Source of the DNA: Candidatus Sungbacteria bacterium RIFCSPLOWO2_01_FULL_47_32
Lineage (GTDB): Bacteria; Patescibacteriota; Minisyncoccia; Sungbacterales; GWA2-42-14
Direction of reading: 5' to 3'
Assembly (NCBI GenBank): GCA_001820685.1
Contig: MHQP01000029.1
Span: 1 to 39,089, forward strand
DNA: 39,089 nt
The translations under genes and the position numbers were made by a program. The notes beneath the pieces were generated by a model. The model worked only from the letters and a program-made list of their open reading frames with translations. It had not been told where the DNA came from and did not search any database. Numbering within the stretch: the stretch's first letter is position 1; each line of letters begins with the position of its first letter. Below are positions 31,365 through 37,395 of this stretch, one piece after another.

Positions 31365-31563
31365 AGGAATTTTCTCCTTTGTTCGATTGAACTGAAATAA
31401 TAAGTAGCGTCTTTGTGTTGTTTAGTCAAATCCTTTTGGAAAAGTTTTCTAGCCTCGCTGTCAATCGGTTTAAAAATATTTTGGTGATTCGACTTTGCTC
31501 ACCACAAGCAAACCAAAAAGGCCAGCAATAACACTGGTTTTTTTGCGTAAACCGGTAAGTACA

Positions 31564-31677
31564 TGGAGACGATAGTGACGGGCGGCAAATTCTGGTGAGG
31601 GAAATATGTAGTATTTACTTGTTTACCCTGAGCAGTACCGAAGCGCAGAATCTGAGTTTGGATTTTGATTTTAATTA
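31564..31677 (+). repeat. Dispersed repeat, copy 1 (+ orientation)
   Basis: Starts TGGAGACGATAGTGACGG and reads in one frame as DDSDGRQILVREI..., then YLFTLSSTEAQNL, up to TAA. About 80% identical to copy 3 by eye over its whole length. A weaker hairpin (CCAG/CTGG with T-run) lies at 31522-31545. Confidence 0.75.
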
Positions 31678-31700
31678 AAAAAGGAAGCCAGTTGGCTTCC
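31676..31700 (-). terminator. Intrinsic terminator
   Basis: GGAAGCCA (31683-31690), loop GT, TGGCTTCC (31693-31700). The A-run before it gives the minus-strand U-tract. It ends the gene stopping at 31709. Confidence 0.82.
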
Positions 31701-31708
31701 GATAAATA

Positions 31709-32083
31709 TCAATTCGGATATTTATGAATTTCAATTATAACGACGTACGGTGCTGATTCAGTATCGTGATACCACAAGAAGGGTTTACGGTATCCCCTAA
31801 AAAATTCAACAGATTGTTGTTCACTCGGTTCAACTCCCGAGATGACAAAAAAAACATTACGATAAGTCTGAATACGCTCTTTTTCAAGAAGACCATCTTT
31901 CCCAACATAGGTTACTACATAATTCCAGGAATTAAGCTCTAGAATATGTACAACGGGCTTAAGCACTCGATATGGTTTTTCCTCAATGTAAAATTCTCTG
32001 TTATTCCATGTTTGATGAACTGATGAAAAAGCTAAAAGCAAAATTACTCCGAAAACACCGATTAACACGTAAGGTCGCTTCAT
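31709..32083 (-). CDS. Single-span hypothetical protein, 124 aa
   Basis: It begins MKRPYVLIGVFGVILLLAFS, an uncleaved signal anchor, with the rest outside the cytoplasm by the positive-inside rule. The remaining part is beta-rich (YRVLKPVVHILELNSWNYVV) and has no recognised domain. It lies between two repeat copies and has its own terminator. Cassette-like position in the island. Confidence 0.6.
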   Translation of the reverse strand: MKRPYVLIGVFGVILLLAFSSVHQTWNNREFYIEEKPYRVLKPVVHILELNSWNYVVTYVGKDGLLEKERIQTYRNVFFVISGVEPSEQQSVEFFRGYRKPFLWYHDTESAPYVVIIEIHKYPN

Positions 32084-32254
32084 TCCTGTGTATCCAATGG
32101 AGTCAATGAACTAAAGACATAGTATCTATAAGAAGTTGTTTTGTCAACGGGTTTTCCAAAATTTAGAGAAAAATTGAACAAGGCGCAAAGATTTGAATTT
32201 ATTGAATAATCTGAGTTTAACCACCGCTTTTCGGTTCTAACCGAGGTAAAAGAT

Positions 32255-32342
32255 TGGAGTTGACCGGGACGTATGGAAAACTCTTGTATGTCAGATTTAC
32301 AGGGTTTTTCTCATGCCGGAGTTTCCATCGGGGCTATACTGA
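32255..32342 (+). repeat. Dispersed repeat, copy 2 (+ orientation)
   Basis: TGGAGTTGACCGGGACGTATGG, here given in part; reads VDRDVWKTLVCQIYRVFLMP to TGA at 32340-32342. Its distal half matches copy 6 (TTTTTCTCATGCCGGAG) and its start matches copy 5 (TTGACCGGGACGTATGG). It lies between the 32083 and relBE genes; the rest of 32084-32371 shows no gene. Confidence 0.75.
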
Positions 32343-32371
32343 TTATAGAATCCATCGAGGTTCTTGGTCTG

Positions 32372-32402
32372 TTGACAACAGTGATACACTTTTGATACAC
32401 TT
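32372..32402 (+). promoter_or_regulatory. RelBE promoter with overlapping operator repeats
   Basis: TTGACA (32372-32377), 18-bp spacer, TACACT (32396-32401). Two direct repeats TGATACACTT start at 32382 and 32393, 11 bp apart, and the second covers the -10 box. This fits a ribbon-helix-helix antitoxin bound cooperatively on one face of the DNA. Confidence 0.7.
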
Positions 32403-32432
32403 AAAGCATATTGGTAAAGTAATATAAAACCC

Positions 32433-32654
32433 ATGTCTACAGCAAAACAAAGAATAAATATCAGCGTTTCAGATGAAATGAGGCGTGTTCTTACCATGCT
32501 TGCGAAGCGTGATCATGTACCCGCAGCTACGAAGGCTGCGCATCTTATTGCAACCGCGCTTGAAGTCGATGAAGATGTGGTCCTGAATGAACTTGCTGAA
32601 AAACGAGACCAAGAGAGGGTGCGTTTTACTTCGCATAAAAAGGCTTGGTCATAA
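32433..32654 (+). CDS. RelB/CopG-type ribbon-helix-helix antitoxin, 73 aa
   Basis: The N-terminus (QRINISVSDEMRRVLTMLAK) has the RHH pattern of alternating hydrophobic residues in the DNA-binding strand followed by two helices; the C-terminal part (ALEVDEDVVLNELAEKRDQE) is acidic and would wrap the toxin. Its stop TAA overlaps the toxin ATG by one base (TAATG), so translation is coupled. It probably represses its own promoter through the repeats at 32382-32402. Confidence 0.85.
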   Translation: MSTAKQRINISVSDEMRRVLTMLAKRDHVPAATKAAHLIATALEVDEDVVLNELAEKRDQERVRFTSHKKAWS

Positions 32655-32926
32655 TGTTTGAAATTGTCTATCATCATCTCGTTGTCGAGGAAGATATCCC
32701 AAAACTTTCTTCGGTTTGGAAAAATAAAGTTAGACGTGCTATAGAAGAAAAGCTTGCAAATCGTCCAGAAGTGTATGGCAAGCCCCTTCGCCGATCTCTC
32801 AAGGGGTACCGAAAGCTCCGAGTAGGGGACTACCGTGTTATTTTTCGAATTGAAAACAATAAAGCCAAAATTTTTGTTATACAGCATCATTCGGTGGTAT
32901 ACGAAGCCGTAGAGAAGAGGGGATAA
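32654..32926 (+). CDS. RelE/ParE-family toxin, 90 aa
   Basis: The start is ATG 32654 (MFEIVYHHLV), coupled to the antitoxin stop. The fold signature of RelE toxins is clear: a strand, two helices (KVRRAIEEKLANRPEVYGKP), then LRRSLKGYRKLRVGDYRVIF and IENNKAKIFVIQHH. The conserved pair LRVGDYRVIF is typical of RelE-type mRNA interferases. Its length is normal. A terminator follows 20-odd bp downstream. Confidence 0.9.
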   Translation: MFEIVYHHLVVEEDIPKLSSVWKNKVRRAIEEKLANRPEVYGKPLRRSLKGYRKLRVGDYRVIFRIENNKAKIFVIQHHSVVYEAVEKRG

Positions 32927-32949
32927 GGCACGTGCTTTAATCAAAAATC

Positions 32950-32973
32950 CCTGCTATTTTGGTAGGTTTTTTT
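32950..32973 (+). terminator. Intrinsic terminator of RelBE
   Basis: CCTGCTA (32950-32956), loop TTT, TGGTAGG (32960-32966) with one G-U pair, then TTTTTTT. Confidence 0.7.
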
Positions 32974-32985
32974 GAACAGACTTTA

Positions 32986-33100
32986 TGGAGACGATAGCGA
33001 CAGGTGGAAAACTCTGGTGAGAGAAATATATCGTGTTTACTTGTTTACCCTGAGTAGTATTGAAGGGCAGAATTTGGATTTGGAATATTCGTTCATTTGA
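32986..33100 (+). repeat. Dispersed repeat, copy 3 (+ orientation)
   Basis: TGGAGACGATAGCGACAGG then TGGAAAACTC; reads GDDSDRWKTLVREIYRVYLF and TLSSIEGQNLDLEYS up to TGA at 33098-33100. It contains ACCCTGAGTAGTATTGAAGG, similar to a repeat type common in CPR genomes. Copy 1 is its closest relative. Confidence 0.78.
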
Positions 33101-33166
33101 CTAATGGCACCAAGCCATGCTACTGGTAATAACAGATGTTTTAAAATATCAATCAAGGGGGGCGAA

Positions 33167-33697
33167 ATGAGTTTTCGAAAAATCTTTGTGCTAGCCCTGC
33201 TTAGTCTTACTATATTATTTCCCGGGGCTGTTTTTGCAGGAAATGACCCGCAGGGTATTCATTTTATTTTTACTGTTATTGATAATAAAACCGGACAAGA
33301 TGTTGCACTTATCGGTTGGGCAGATCTTTCTTTGCTCGATAGTAAGAAAAAAGCATGGTTCTGCGAAGGCCTTCCAGATCCTCTAAAAGATAGATACGTT
33401 TATAAAGTATCGGTGAGTCAATATCTTTTTGATTCAGATGGTTTTATGTTGCGCGCTGGTCAAATGGATAAGGGAAAGTATGAATTTACTACAGGCGCTA
33501 ATATATATTTTTTGAGATTGAGCAAGGTCGCACCCTTTTCTGCAAAAGAAATTGTGAACATCTCTTCTCGTCAGGGAGTAGCACCGTTCACTTTTTCTGC
33601 GATATATCCTACGGTAGCAGATCACTTTGTAGATTACGGGACAAAGGTTCCCGGTCTTACGATCAAAAATTTGATTTGCACACTAAGAACCAAATAA
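33167..33697 (+). CDS. Secreted hypothetical protein, 176 aa
   Basis: I choose ATG 33167 because it follows AAGGGGGG and gives a classical signal peptide (MSFRKIFVLALLSLTILFPG, then AVFAGND; cleavage likely after VFA). An upstream ATG at 33104 would hide the signal. The mature protein is beta-rich, has two cysteines (WFCEG, LICTL) and no known domain. It has its own terminator and lies between two dispersed repeat copies, like a cassette. Confidence 0.65.
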   Translation: MSFRKIFVLALLSLTILFPGAVFAGNDPQGIHFIFTVIDNKTGQDVALIGWADLSLLDSKKKAWFCEGLPDPLKDRYVYKVSVSQYLFDSDGFMLRAGQMDKGKYEFTTGANIYFLRLSKVAPFSAKEIVNISSRQGVAPFTFSAIYPTVADHFVDYGTKVPGLTIKNLICTLRTK

Positions 33698-33710
33698 ACA
33701 AAAAATATAG

Positions 33711-33735
33711 CGGCAGCATTTCTGCCGTTTTTTAT
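33711..33735 (+). terminator. Intrinsic terminator
   Basis: CGGCAG (33711-33716), loop CATTT, CTGCCG (33722-33727), then TTTTTTATTTTT. Confidence 0.88.
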
Positions 33736-33739
33736 TTTT

Positions 33740-33768
33740 GAGTTTTCCAATCCCGCCATCTGTGTCCA
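33740..33768 (-). repeat. Dispersed repeat, copy 7 (inverted)
   Basis: GAGTTTTCCAATCCCGCC starts the 29-bp core read on the minus strand as TGGACACAGATGGC..., ending TGGAAAACTC. It shares its edges with the + copies and shares most of its length with copy 8. It is followed at about 33793-33840 by a GC-rich inverted sequence (CCCGTTCGAG ... CGAATGACGGG). Confidence 0.6.
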
Positions 33769-33857
33769 AAACACTGATTTCAGTCCCTCAATTCAGCTCC
33801 CGTTCGAGGGCCTGAACGGCCCCTCGGGGCTAGTCGAATGACGGGATAAATAAACAA

Positions 33858-33882
33858 AAAAACAGCTAAATGCGAGCTGTTT
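33858..33882 (-). terminator. Intrinsic terminator
   Basis: AACAGCT (33861-33867) pairs with AGCTGTT (33875-33881), with A-rich flank. It ends the toxin gene stopping at 33915. Confidence 0.8.
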
Positions 33883-33914
33883 TTTATAAAGAAGCTACGG
33901 TTTGTGGTGCACGG

Positions 33915-34190
33915 CTACGGAAAATGTTTATAAATATCTTTCCGGTTTTTTACCCTCATACATTCGATTTTGCTTTCTCCTGACAATTTGAAACCAATAC
34001 GGTAATCACCGAGTCTTATGCGATAATAGCCGGGGAACCCCTTTATGGGTTTAAGATTGTAATTCTTAAGATCGCGGATACTGCGAAGCTTGGGAAAAGC
34101 TTCTGTACAAAGAGAATGAACTTCCCTCTGTATATCAGAGGGAAGTTTTTTAAAATCCTTAATAAATGTTGGTTTGAAAAATACGTTCAT
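33915..34190 (-). CDS. RelE/ParE-family toxin, 91 aa
   Basis: The plan of RelE toxins is seen: VFFKPTFIKDFKKLPSDIQR, a helical middle, then LKPIKGFPGYYRIRLGDYRI with GFKL and the final strand (ECMRVKNRKDIYKHFP). The sequence RIRLGDYRIGF is a typical family signature. It overlaps its antitoxin gene by 4 bases (ATGA). It is a different subfamily from the RelE at 32654. Confidence 0.88.
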   Translation of the reverse strand: MNVFFKPTFIKDFKKLPSDIQREVHSLCTEAFPKLRSIRDLKNYNLKPIKGFPGYYRIRLGDYRIGFKLSGESKIECMRVKNRKDIYKHFP

Positions 34191-34378
34191 TCGACAAGAA
34201 GTTTTTTCGCGCCCTTAAGCGCAATACTTTTTTCTTTTTCGGCATTTTTCATGAGTCGGCCCAAATATTTGTCTTCGATTAACTCTATTAAATCATCTAA
34301 AATTTCCGCCTTTGCTTTCAGGTGTTCTAATTCTGATTTTTCTCGTATTCCTTGCTTTTCTTTGGTTATCGTATTCAT
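34187..34378 (-). CDS. Antitoxin partner of RelE/ParE toxin, 63 aa
   Basis: I choose ATG 34378 (MNTITKEKQGIREKSELEHL); the frame is open to 34447 but that part would lie inside a repeat. The protein is a helical, charged chain (KAKAEILDDLIELIEDKYLG) typical of antitoxins that wrap a RelE toxin. No DNA-binding motif is visible, so autoregulation may depend on the complex. Coupled by ATGA to the toxin gene. The family is assigned by position and size. Confidence 0.75.
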   Translation of the reverse strand: MNTITKEKQGIREKSELEHLKAKAEILDDLIELIEDKYLGRLMKNAEKEKSIALKGAKKLLVE

Positions 34379-34417
34379 GTCTTTAATAGTACCACTTTGT
34401 TTATTTTTTGCAAACAA

Positions 34418-34469
34418 ATGGAAAAAGCCGTTCGACATGGTTGCCAAACGGCCTATTCCTCAAAAAGGT
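34418..34469. repeat. Hairpin repeat X, copy 1
   Basis: Begins ATGGAAAAAGCCGTTCGAC; the arms GCCGTT and AACGGC form a hairpin. On the minus strand the hairpin runs into a U-tract, so it can act as terminator for the 34500 gene. The same about 52 bp occur at 37215, and a diverged copy at 35653. Confidence 0.75.
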
Positions 34470-34471
34470 GG

Positions 34472-34571
34472 TGGAGATGATAGAGACAGATGGAAAACCT
34501 TAGTTCGGCAAATTTACTTGAGCATGAGACCGACCCAAGAATTTTGGTATGGAATAGCCAATGCTACTTGA
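34472..34571 (+). repeat. Dispersed repeat, copy 4 (+ orientation)
   Basis: TGGAGATGATAGAGACAGA then TGGAAAACC; reads GDDRDRWKTLVRQIYLSMRP to TGA at 34569-34571. It directly follows hairpin repeat X. Its distal part overlaps, antisense, the last 24 codons of the membrane protein gene ending at 34500. Confidence 0.72.
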
Positions 34572-34883
34572 GACCATAAATGAAATAAATACGGAGATCC
34601 CGCTCAACACACCCTCCCACGCATTGAACGTGACAGCAACGCCTAAAAATACCCCTATTGGGGGAATGAGTAAATACATTTTTGGTTGACTAATGAAATA
34701 AACTGCAAGTCCGATAATCAAGAAGTAAAGTCCTTCTGCAATAAGTGAACCAAGGATTGGGCCGAAGTAGGGAGATATTATTCTACCAATCTGAAAAATT
34801 GGGTTATAGAAAATATTTATGAATACAGGAAAAAGACCGATGGCCGATCCTGTTATAATTGCAATGATATTTCTTTTGGTCAT
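34500..34883 (-). CDS. Multi-span membrane protein, 127 aa
   Basis: Three to four hydrophobic helices are seen (NIIAIITGSAIGLFPVFINI, ILGSLIAEGLYFLIIGLAVY, PPIGVFLGVAVTF, LSGISVFISFMVSSSIGY). The protein is not a family I recognise. Its C-terminal about 20 residues are encoded inside dispersed repeat copy 4 on the other strand, so the end of the protein may have been acquired from the repeat. No clear Shine-Dalgarno is seen at the start. Confidence 0.6.
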   Translation of the reverse strand: MTKRNIIAIITGSAIGLFPVFINIFYNPIFQIGRIISPYFGPILGSLIAEGLYFLIIGLAVYFISQPKMYLLIPPIGVFLGVAVTFNAWEGVLSGISVFISFMVSSSIGYSIPKFLGRSHAQVNLPN

Positions 34884-34919
34884 GCATCTATTATGGTTAA
34901 AGCTCTCTTATTTACAAAC

Positions 34920-34948
34920 GAGTTTTCCAATCCCGCCGCCTCTCTCCA
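34920..34948 (-). repeat. Dispersed repeat, copy 8 (inverted)
   Basis: GAGTTTTCCAATCCCGCC, core read on the minus strand as TGGAGAGAGGCGG..., ending TGGAAAACTC. About 35 of 43 positions match copy 7 by eye. With copy 5 it makes an inverted pair with about 80 bp between the cores. Confidence 0.6.
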
Positions 34949-34969
34949 AAACACCAACTTCGGCAAACT

Positions 34970-34995
34970 AAAAAACAACTAGAGATTAGCTGTTT
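34970..34995 (-). terminator. Probable terminator of hicBA
   Basis: AACAACT (34974-34980) and AGCTGTT (34988-34994) form a hairpin with one G-U pair; the A-run before it gives a minus-strand U-tract. It is 120 bp after the hicA stop. Confidence 0.5.
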
Positions 34996-35027
34996 TTCAA
35001 TGAAAATTCGTGATGAGTTTTCAATTG

Positions 35028-35118
35028 TGGAGTTGACCGGGACGTATGGAAAACTCTTATCGAACAAATATATCGTGTTTGCTTACAAAATCTGGATTTG
35101 GAATTTTTGTTTGTCTAA
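35028..35118 (+). repeat. Dispersed repeat, copy 5 (+ orientation)
   Basis: TGGAGTTGACCGGGACGTA then TGGAAAACTC; reads VDRDVWKTLIEQIYRVCLQN to TAA at 35116-35118. Its end abuts the stop codon of hicA on the other strand. With copy 8 it forms the inverted pair GAGTTTTCCA...TGGAAAACTC. Confidence 0.75.
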
Positions 35119-35345
35119 TCTCTTAAAATCTTTACGAACTCATCACTGCCTATTTTTAGGTCATCAATAATTCCTTTTAGCGTTTTCTTCCCAATATCTT
35201 TACCACCATGGATCGGAATTGTTACTCGTCGACCATCAGAATGTTTAAATTGAGCATGGCTTCCAACTTGGTGGTGTTTGAAAAATCCGAGTTTTTCGAT
35301 AACCCGGATTAATTCTTTAGCTTTGAGAATCGGAAGTTCGCTCAT
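35115..35345 (-). CDS. hicA: HicA-family toxin, 76 aa
   Basis: The protein matches HicA well: ILKAKELIRVIEKLGFFKHH, the catalytic GSHAQFKHSDGRRVTIPIHG (with the key His in GSH), then KDIGKKTLKGIIDDLKI. HicA toxins are small double-stranded-RNA-binding-fold RNases that cleave mRNA when released from HicB. It starts 7 bp after the hicB stop, so the order is antitoxin first. Confidence 0.93.
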   Translation of the reverse strand: MSELPILKAKELIRVIEKLGFFKHHQVGSHAQFKHSDGRRVTIPIHGGKDIGKKTLKGIIDDLKIGSDEFVKILRD

Positions 35346-35352
35346 ATACGGC

Positions 35353-35613
35353 TTAAGAACGGGTGCCGGTAAGCAGTTCTTTGTCAGAAAACGACTGAAT
35401 CAGTTCAAGTGCGTCCTCTTCTTTTGGTACCGTTAAGTTGTCTTTCAGCATTCCTTGAATGTGGCAGCGGATTGCTTCTCTGAGATTTTTTTTCACTTCA
35501 TTAATTGTTTTGCCATACGTATGGAGACCAGCAAGCAACGGGACAAAACCATGGTATCCGGATGACTCATCCGGTTCAATTATTACACGAAATGTATAAG
35601 GATTTTTAGCCAT
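35353..35613 (-). CDS. hicB: HicB-family antitoxin, 86 aa
   Basis: HicB has a partly degraded RNase H-like fold. Here the expected sequence is seen: YTFRVIIEPDESSGYHGFVP, then LLAGLHTYGKTINEVKKNLR and EAIRCHIQGML, followed by a C-terminal acidic stretch. No DNA-binding domain is attached, so regulation may rest on the HicAB complex. It is the first gene of hicBA. Confidence 0.9.
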   Translation of the reverse strand: MAKNPYTFRVIIEPDESSGYHGFVPLLAGLHTYGKTINEVKKNLREAIRCHIQGMLKDNLTVPKEEDALELIQSFSDKELLTGTRS

Positions 35614-36081
35614 ATTTTCATGTTAGCAAATTTTTATCCCCAAGTCAACCAAATGGAAAAAGCCGTGCGCCTGGTAGCTAAATGGCCTATTCCTCAATCG
35701 TGTGGTCATTATACCAAAAAGTTCGGACTTACTTCCAGCAAAATCCCAATGACGAATGAATCGCCCCACCACCGCTCGCTCCGCTCGCGTGTCCCGCAAA
35801 AAATGTTCTCCGCTTTTCTGATTTTGTGCGCGACCGATTTTTCTTCTAAAAGGAAAAGAAAACTTTTTTGTGTTGCTCTGCTCTGACGAGCATGGCGGCG
35901 GGGACGGCCTCTGTCTTTCGCTCGGGCGTGGCGGAATTCCTCCCCACTTTTGGACAAATCAGTTTCCTTTTCGTTCAATGCGCCGTGGGATTCTGCCACG
36001 TCCCGCCTTGCGGGACGCGCTACTGCCGAGCGGCGAAGCCGCGAGGCAATCTCTCTCCCAAAACGCGAAAGTTCTATCTGG
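35614..36081. other. Gene-free stretch with GC-rich hairpins
   Basis: No convincing gene lies here. The diverged hairpin repeat X (35653-35697) comes first. From about 35760 the sequence turns GC-rich, with palindromes such as CCGCTCGCTCCGCTCGCG, CCCGCCTTGCGGG (36002-36014) and GCGGCGAAGCCGC (36030-36042). Overlapping long open frames on both strands have no family-like content. It looks like decayed mobile or repeat DNA. Confidence 0.55.
35653..35697. repeat. Hairpin repeat X, diverged copy 2
   Basis: ATGGAAAAAGCCGTGCGCC..., then TGGCCTATTCCTCAATCG. It shares the start and the GGCCTATTCCTCAA end with copies 1 and 3, but the hairpin arms are changed. Confidence 0.6.
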
Positions 36082-36169
36082 TGGAGACGATAGAGACAGA
36101 TGGAAAACTCTTGTCGGTCAGATTTACAAGGTTTTTCTCATGCCGGAGGTTCAGCTAATAAATTTTTGA
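36082..36169 (+). repeat. Dispersed repeat, copy 6 (+ orientation)
   Basis: TGGAGACGATAGAGACAGA then TGGAAAACTC; reads GDDRDRWKTLVGQIYKVFLM to TGA at 36167-36169. The distal half matches copy 2. Confidence 0.78.
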
Positions 36170-36170
36170 T

Positions 36171-36201
36171 AAAAAAGAACCCCGCCGGTGTTTTGGCGGG
36201 G
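36171..36201 (-). terminator. Intrinsic terminator
   Basis: CCCCGCC (36180-36186) pairs with GGCGGGG (36195-36201), with an A-run before it. It ends the gene stopping at 36229. Confidence 0.85.
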
Positions 36202-36228
36202 ACCTGCTTTTACCTGCGGGTGGAAGGG

Positions 36229-36651
36229 TTAGAGCGGGATGTCATGTTCGCTTGAGTTTCCCGTGCTCATGTGGTTGATGAGGTCATCTGACTGTACGTC
36301 ATCACCGATTCGATCTTTGCTCCGACGGGCCATGATGATGTCCATCATCTCGGCGACTATTGTCGCACACGCGAAATCGTAGAGGATTTCCATGCCGCCT
36401 CTGTCGAGTGACGGCCATGGATTGACGTCCTTGATGGACATCTTCCTTGATCCCGGCTTTACCGGCTTTGCCGAGGCGATGATACGGCCGAGCGTCTCGG
36501 GTCGCATCTTCCGGAGCAGGTACTTCATGGCGAACTCGTTTCTCACATAGAGGTCGTGAGAGGTCTCGCCATCGCTCAGCCCCACTGCCTTGATGCCGAG
36601 TTTACTCATTGTGGTCAGGGCCAGGTTGCGAAGGTATGTGTTGTCTCCCAT
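36229..36651 (-). CDS. Hypothetical protein, 140 aa
   Basis: I start at ATG 36651, which has a near-perfect AAGGAG eight bases upstream; the frame is open to 36732. The protein is soluble, mostly helical, with an Arg/Lys-rich middle (LLRKMRPETLGRIIASAKPV) and an acidic C-terminal end. I do not recognise a family. It has a consensus promoter with a small palindrome just downstream, suggesting regulation. Confidence 0.65.
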   Translation of the reverse strand: MGDNTYLRNLALTTMSKLGIKAVGLSDGETSHDLYVRNEFAMKYLLRKMRPETLGRIIASAKPVKPGSRKMSIKDVNPWPSLDRGGMEILYDFACATIVAEMMDIIMARRSKDRIGDDVQSDDLINHMSTGNSSEHDIPL

Positions 36652-36753
36652 GTTTTTCTCCTTGCCTTTCGGCAGATTCCCGCCGTGTCGACGCGACTTG
36701 CGATCTGGGAGAATCGCACTGGAACACTCCATGTGTTCCTTGGCGGGGTTAAC

Positions 36754-36765
36754 CTGAGTATTCAG
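36754..36765. repeat. Possible operator palindrome
   Basis: CTGAGTATTCAG has CTGA/TCAG arms around GTAT; beside it GGTTAACC (about 36747-36754) is also palindromic. Both lie just downstream of the predicted transcript start (about 36771) on the minus strand, where a repressor could block transcription. Confidence 0.35.
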
Positions 36766-36777
36766 ATCAACATTTAT

Positions 36778-36806
36778 ATTATAACATATTATATAAAATA
36801 AAGCAA
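36778..36806 (-). promoter_or_regulatory. Consensus promoter
   Basis: Minus strand: TTGCTT (36806-36801), 17-bp spacer, TATAAT (36783-36778) with TGT before it. Confidence 0.78.
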
Positions 36807-36887
36807 GGTTTGCAAAAATCTTACAATTTTGAGCAAAAATTCTAGGTAATTAGTTGGATTCGTAACTACGCATGATAGAATATCAGC

Positions 36888-37349
36888 ATGGTTACAAGAC
36901 GAAATAACGTTTTTGGGTGCGCGGCCAACTTTTTGAGGGGAAAAAAGTGCGTGTGGTGCGGTTCATACAAGGTTACGAGGACCGCCCGGGGATATGTGAA
37001 ATGCCGGTTGTGTCAGTTGTCCTATGAATTGCCTTTCTATCTCCGGCTCCGGTATAGTCTTTACTGCGCCACACCACCAATCCCTACAATGATAGTATTT
37101 GAATCTCTTTTTTGCCGTCATTGCCTTCCAAAACGCCGATGTGACGAACAAACGCCGACTCATGACTTCAATGGTGGAAAACTTTTCACTTCATCAAAAA
37201 AACCTCACCGTTGCATGGAAAAAGCCGTTCGACATGGTTGCCAAACGGCCTATTCCTCAAAAAGGTGGAGCACTGTGAAGGACGGTAGAACTATGTTTGA
37301 GGAAGAAAATCGGTATATTTATATGCCAGACCTGAGCTTGGTGGCATAA
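36888..37349 (+). pseudogene. Decayed zinc-finger ORF fused to a repeat
   Basis: The first part encodes a CxxC...CxxC finger (KCVWCGSYKVTRTARGYVKC, then RLCQLSYELPF) like the N-terminal zinc ribbon of IS1595/ISXO2-type transposases or similar DNA-binding proteins. The family-like sequence stops at about residue 50. The rest, including residues encoded by hairpin repeat X copy 3 (MEKAVRHGCQTAYSSKRW), is not family-like. I read it as a truncated transposase-like gene whose 3' part was replaced; it might also be a genuine short chimeric protein. Confidence 0.45.
37215..37266. repeat. Hairpin repeat X, copy 3
   Basis: Practically identical to copy 1 at 34418 over about 52 bp: ATGGAAAAAGCCGTTCGAC to TCCTCAAAAAGGTGG. 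The minus-strand hairpin with U-tract lies 130 bp after the stop of the 37396 gene and may end its transcript. Confidence 0.75.
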
Positions 37350-37395
37350 TTTGTAACATCCGACAATAATCTAACTTAGGAAAGGCACAAAACAG

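Noticed and set aside
34472-34571. tRNA or tmRNA 3' end, because GGTGGAGATGATAG resembles the reverse complement of an acceptor stem
   Set aside because: No T-loop (GTTCGAA-type) or anticodon arm follows, and the same sequence recurs with a protein-like reading frame.
36002-36042. CRISPR array or structured RNA from short GC-rich hairpins
   Set aside because: The hairpins differ from each other, are not regularly spaced and have no cas genes near.
31564-36169. Integron attC sites between the cassettes
   Set aside because: The layout is suggestive, but I could not find paired RYYYAAC/GTTRRRY core sites at consistent positions, and no integrase of tyrosine type is present in the window.
35709-36169. 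Two long overlapping frames of 96 to 99 codons in the GC-rich stretch
   Set aside because: They overlap on both strands, carry no recognisable motif and run through hairpins and repeat copy 6.
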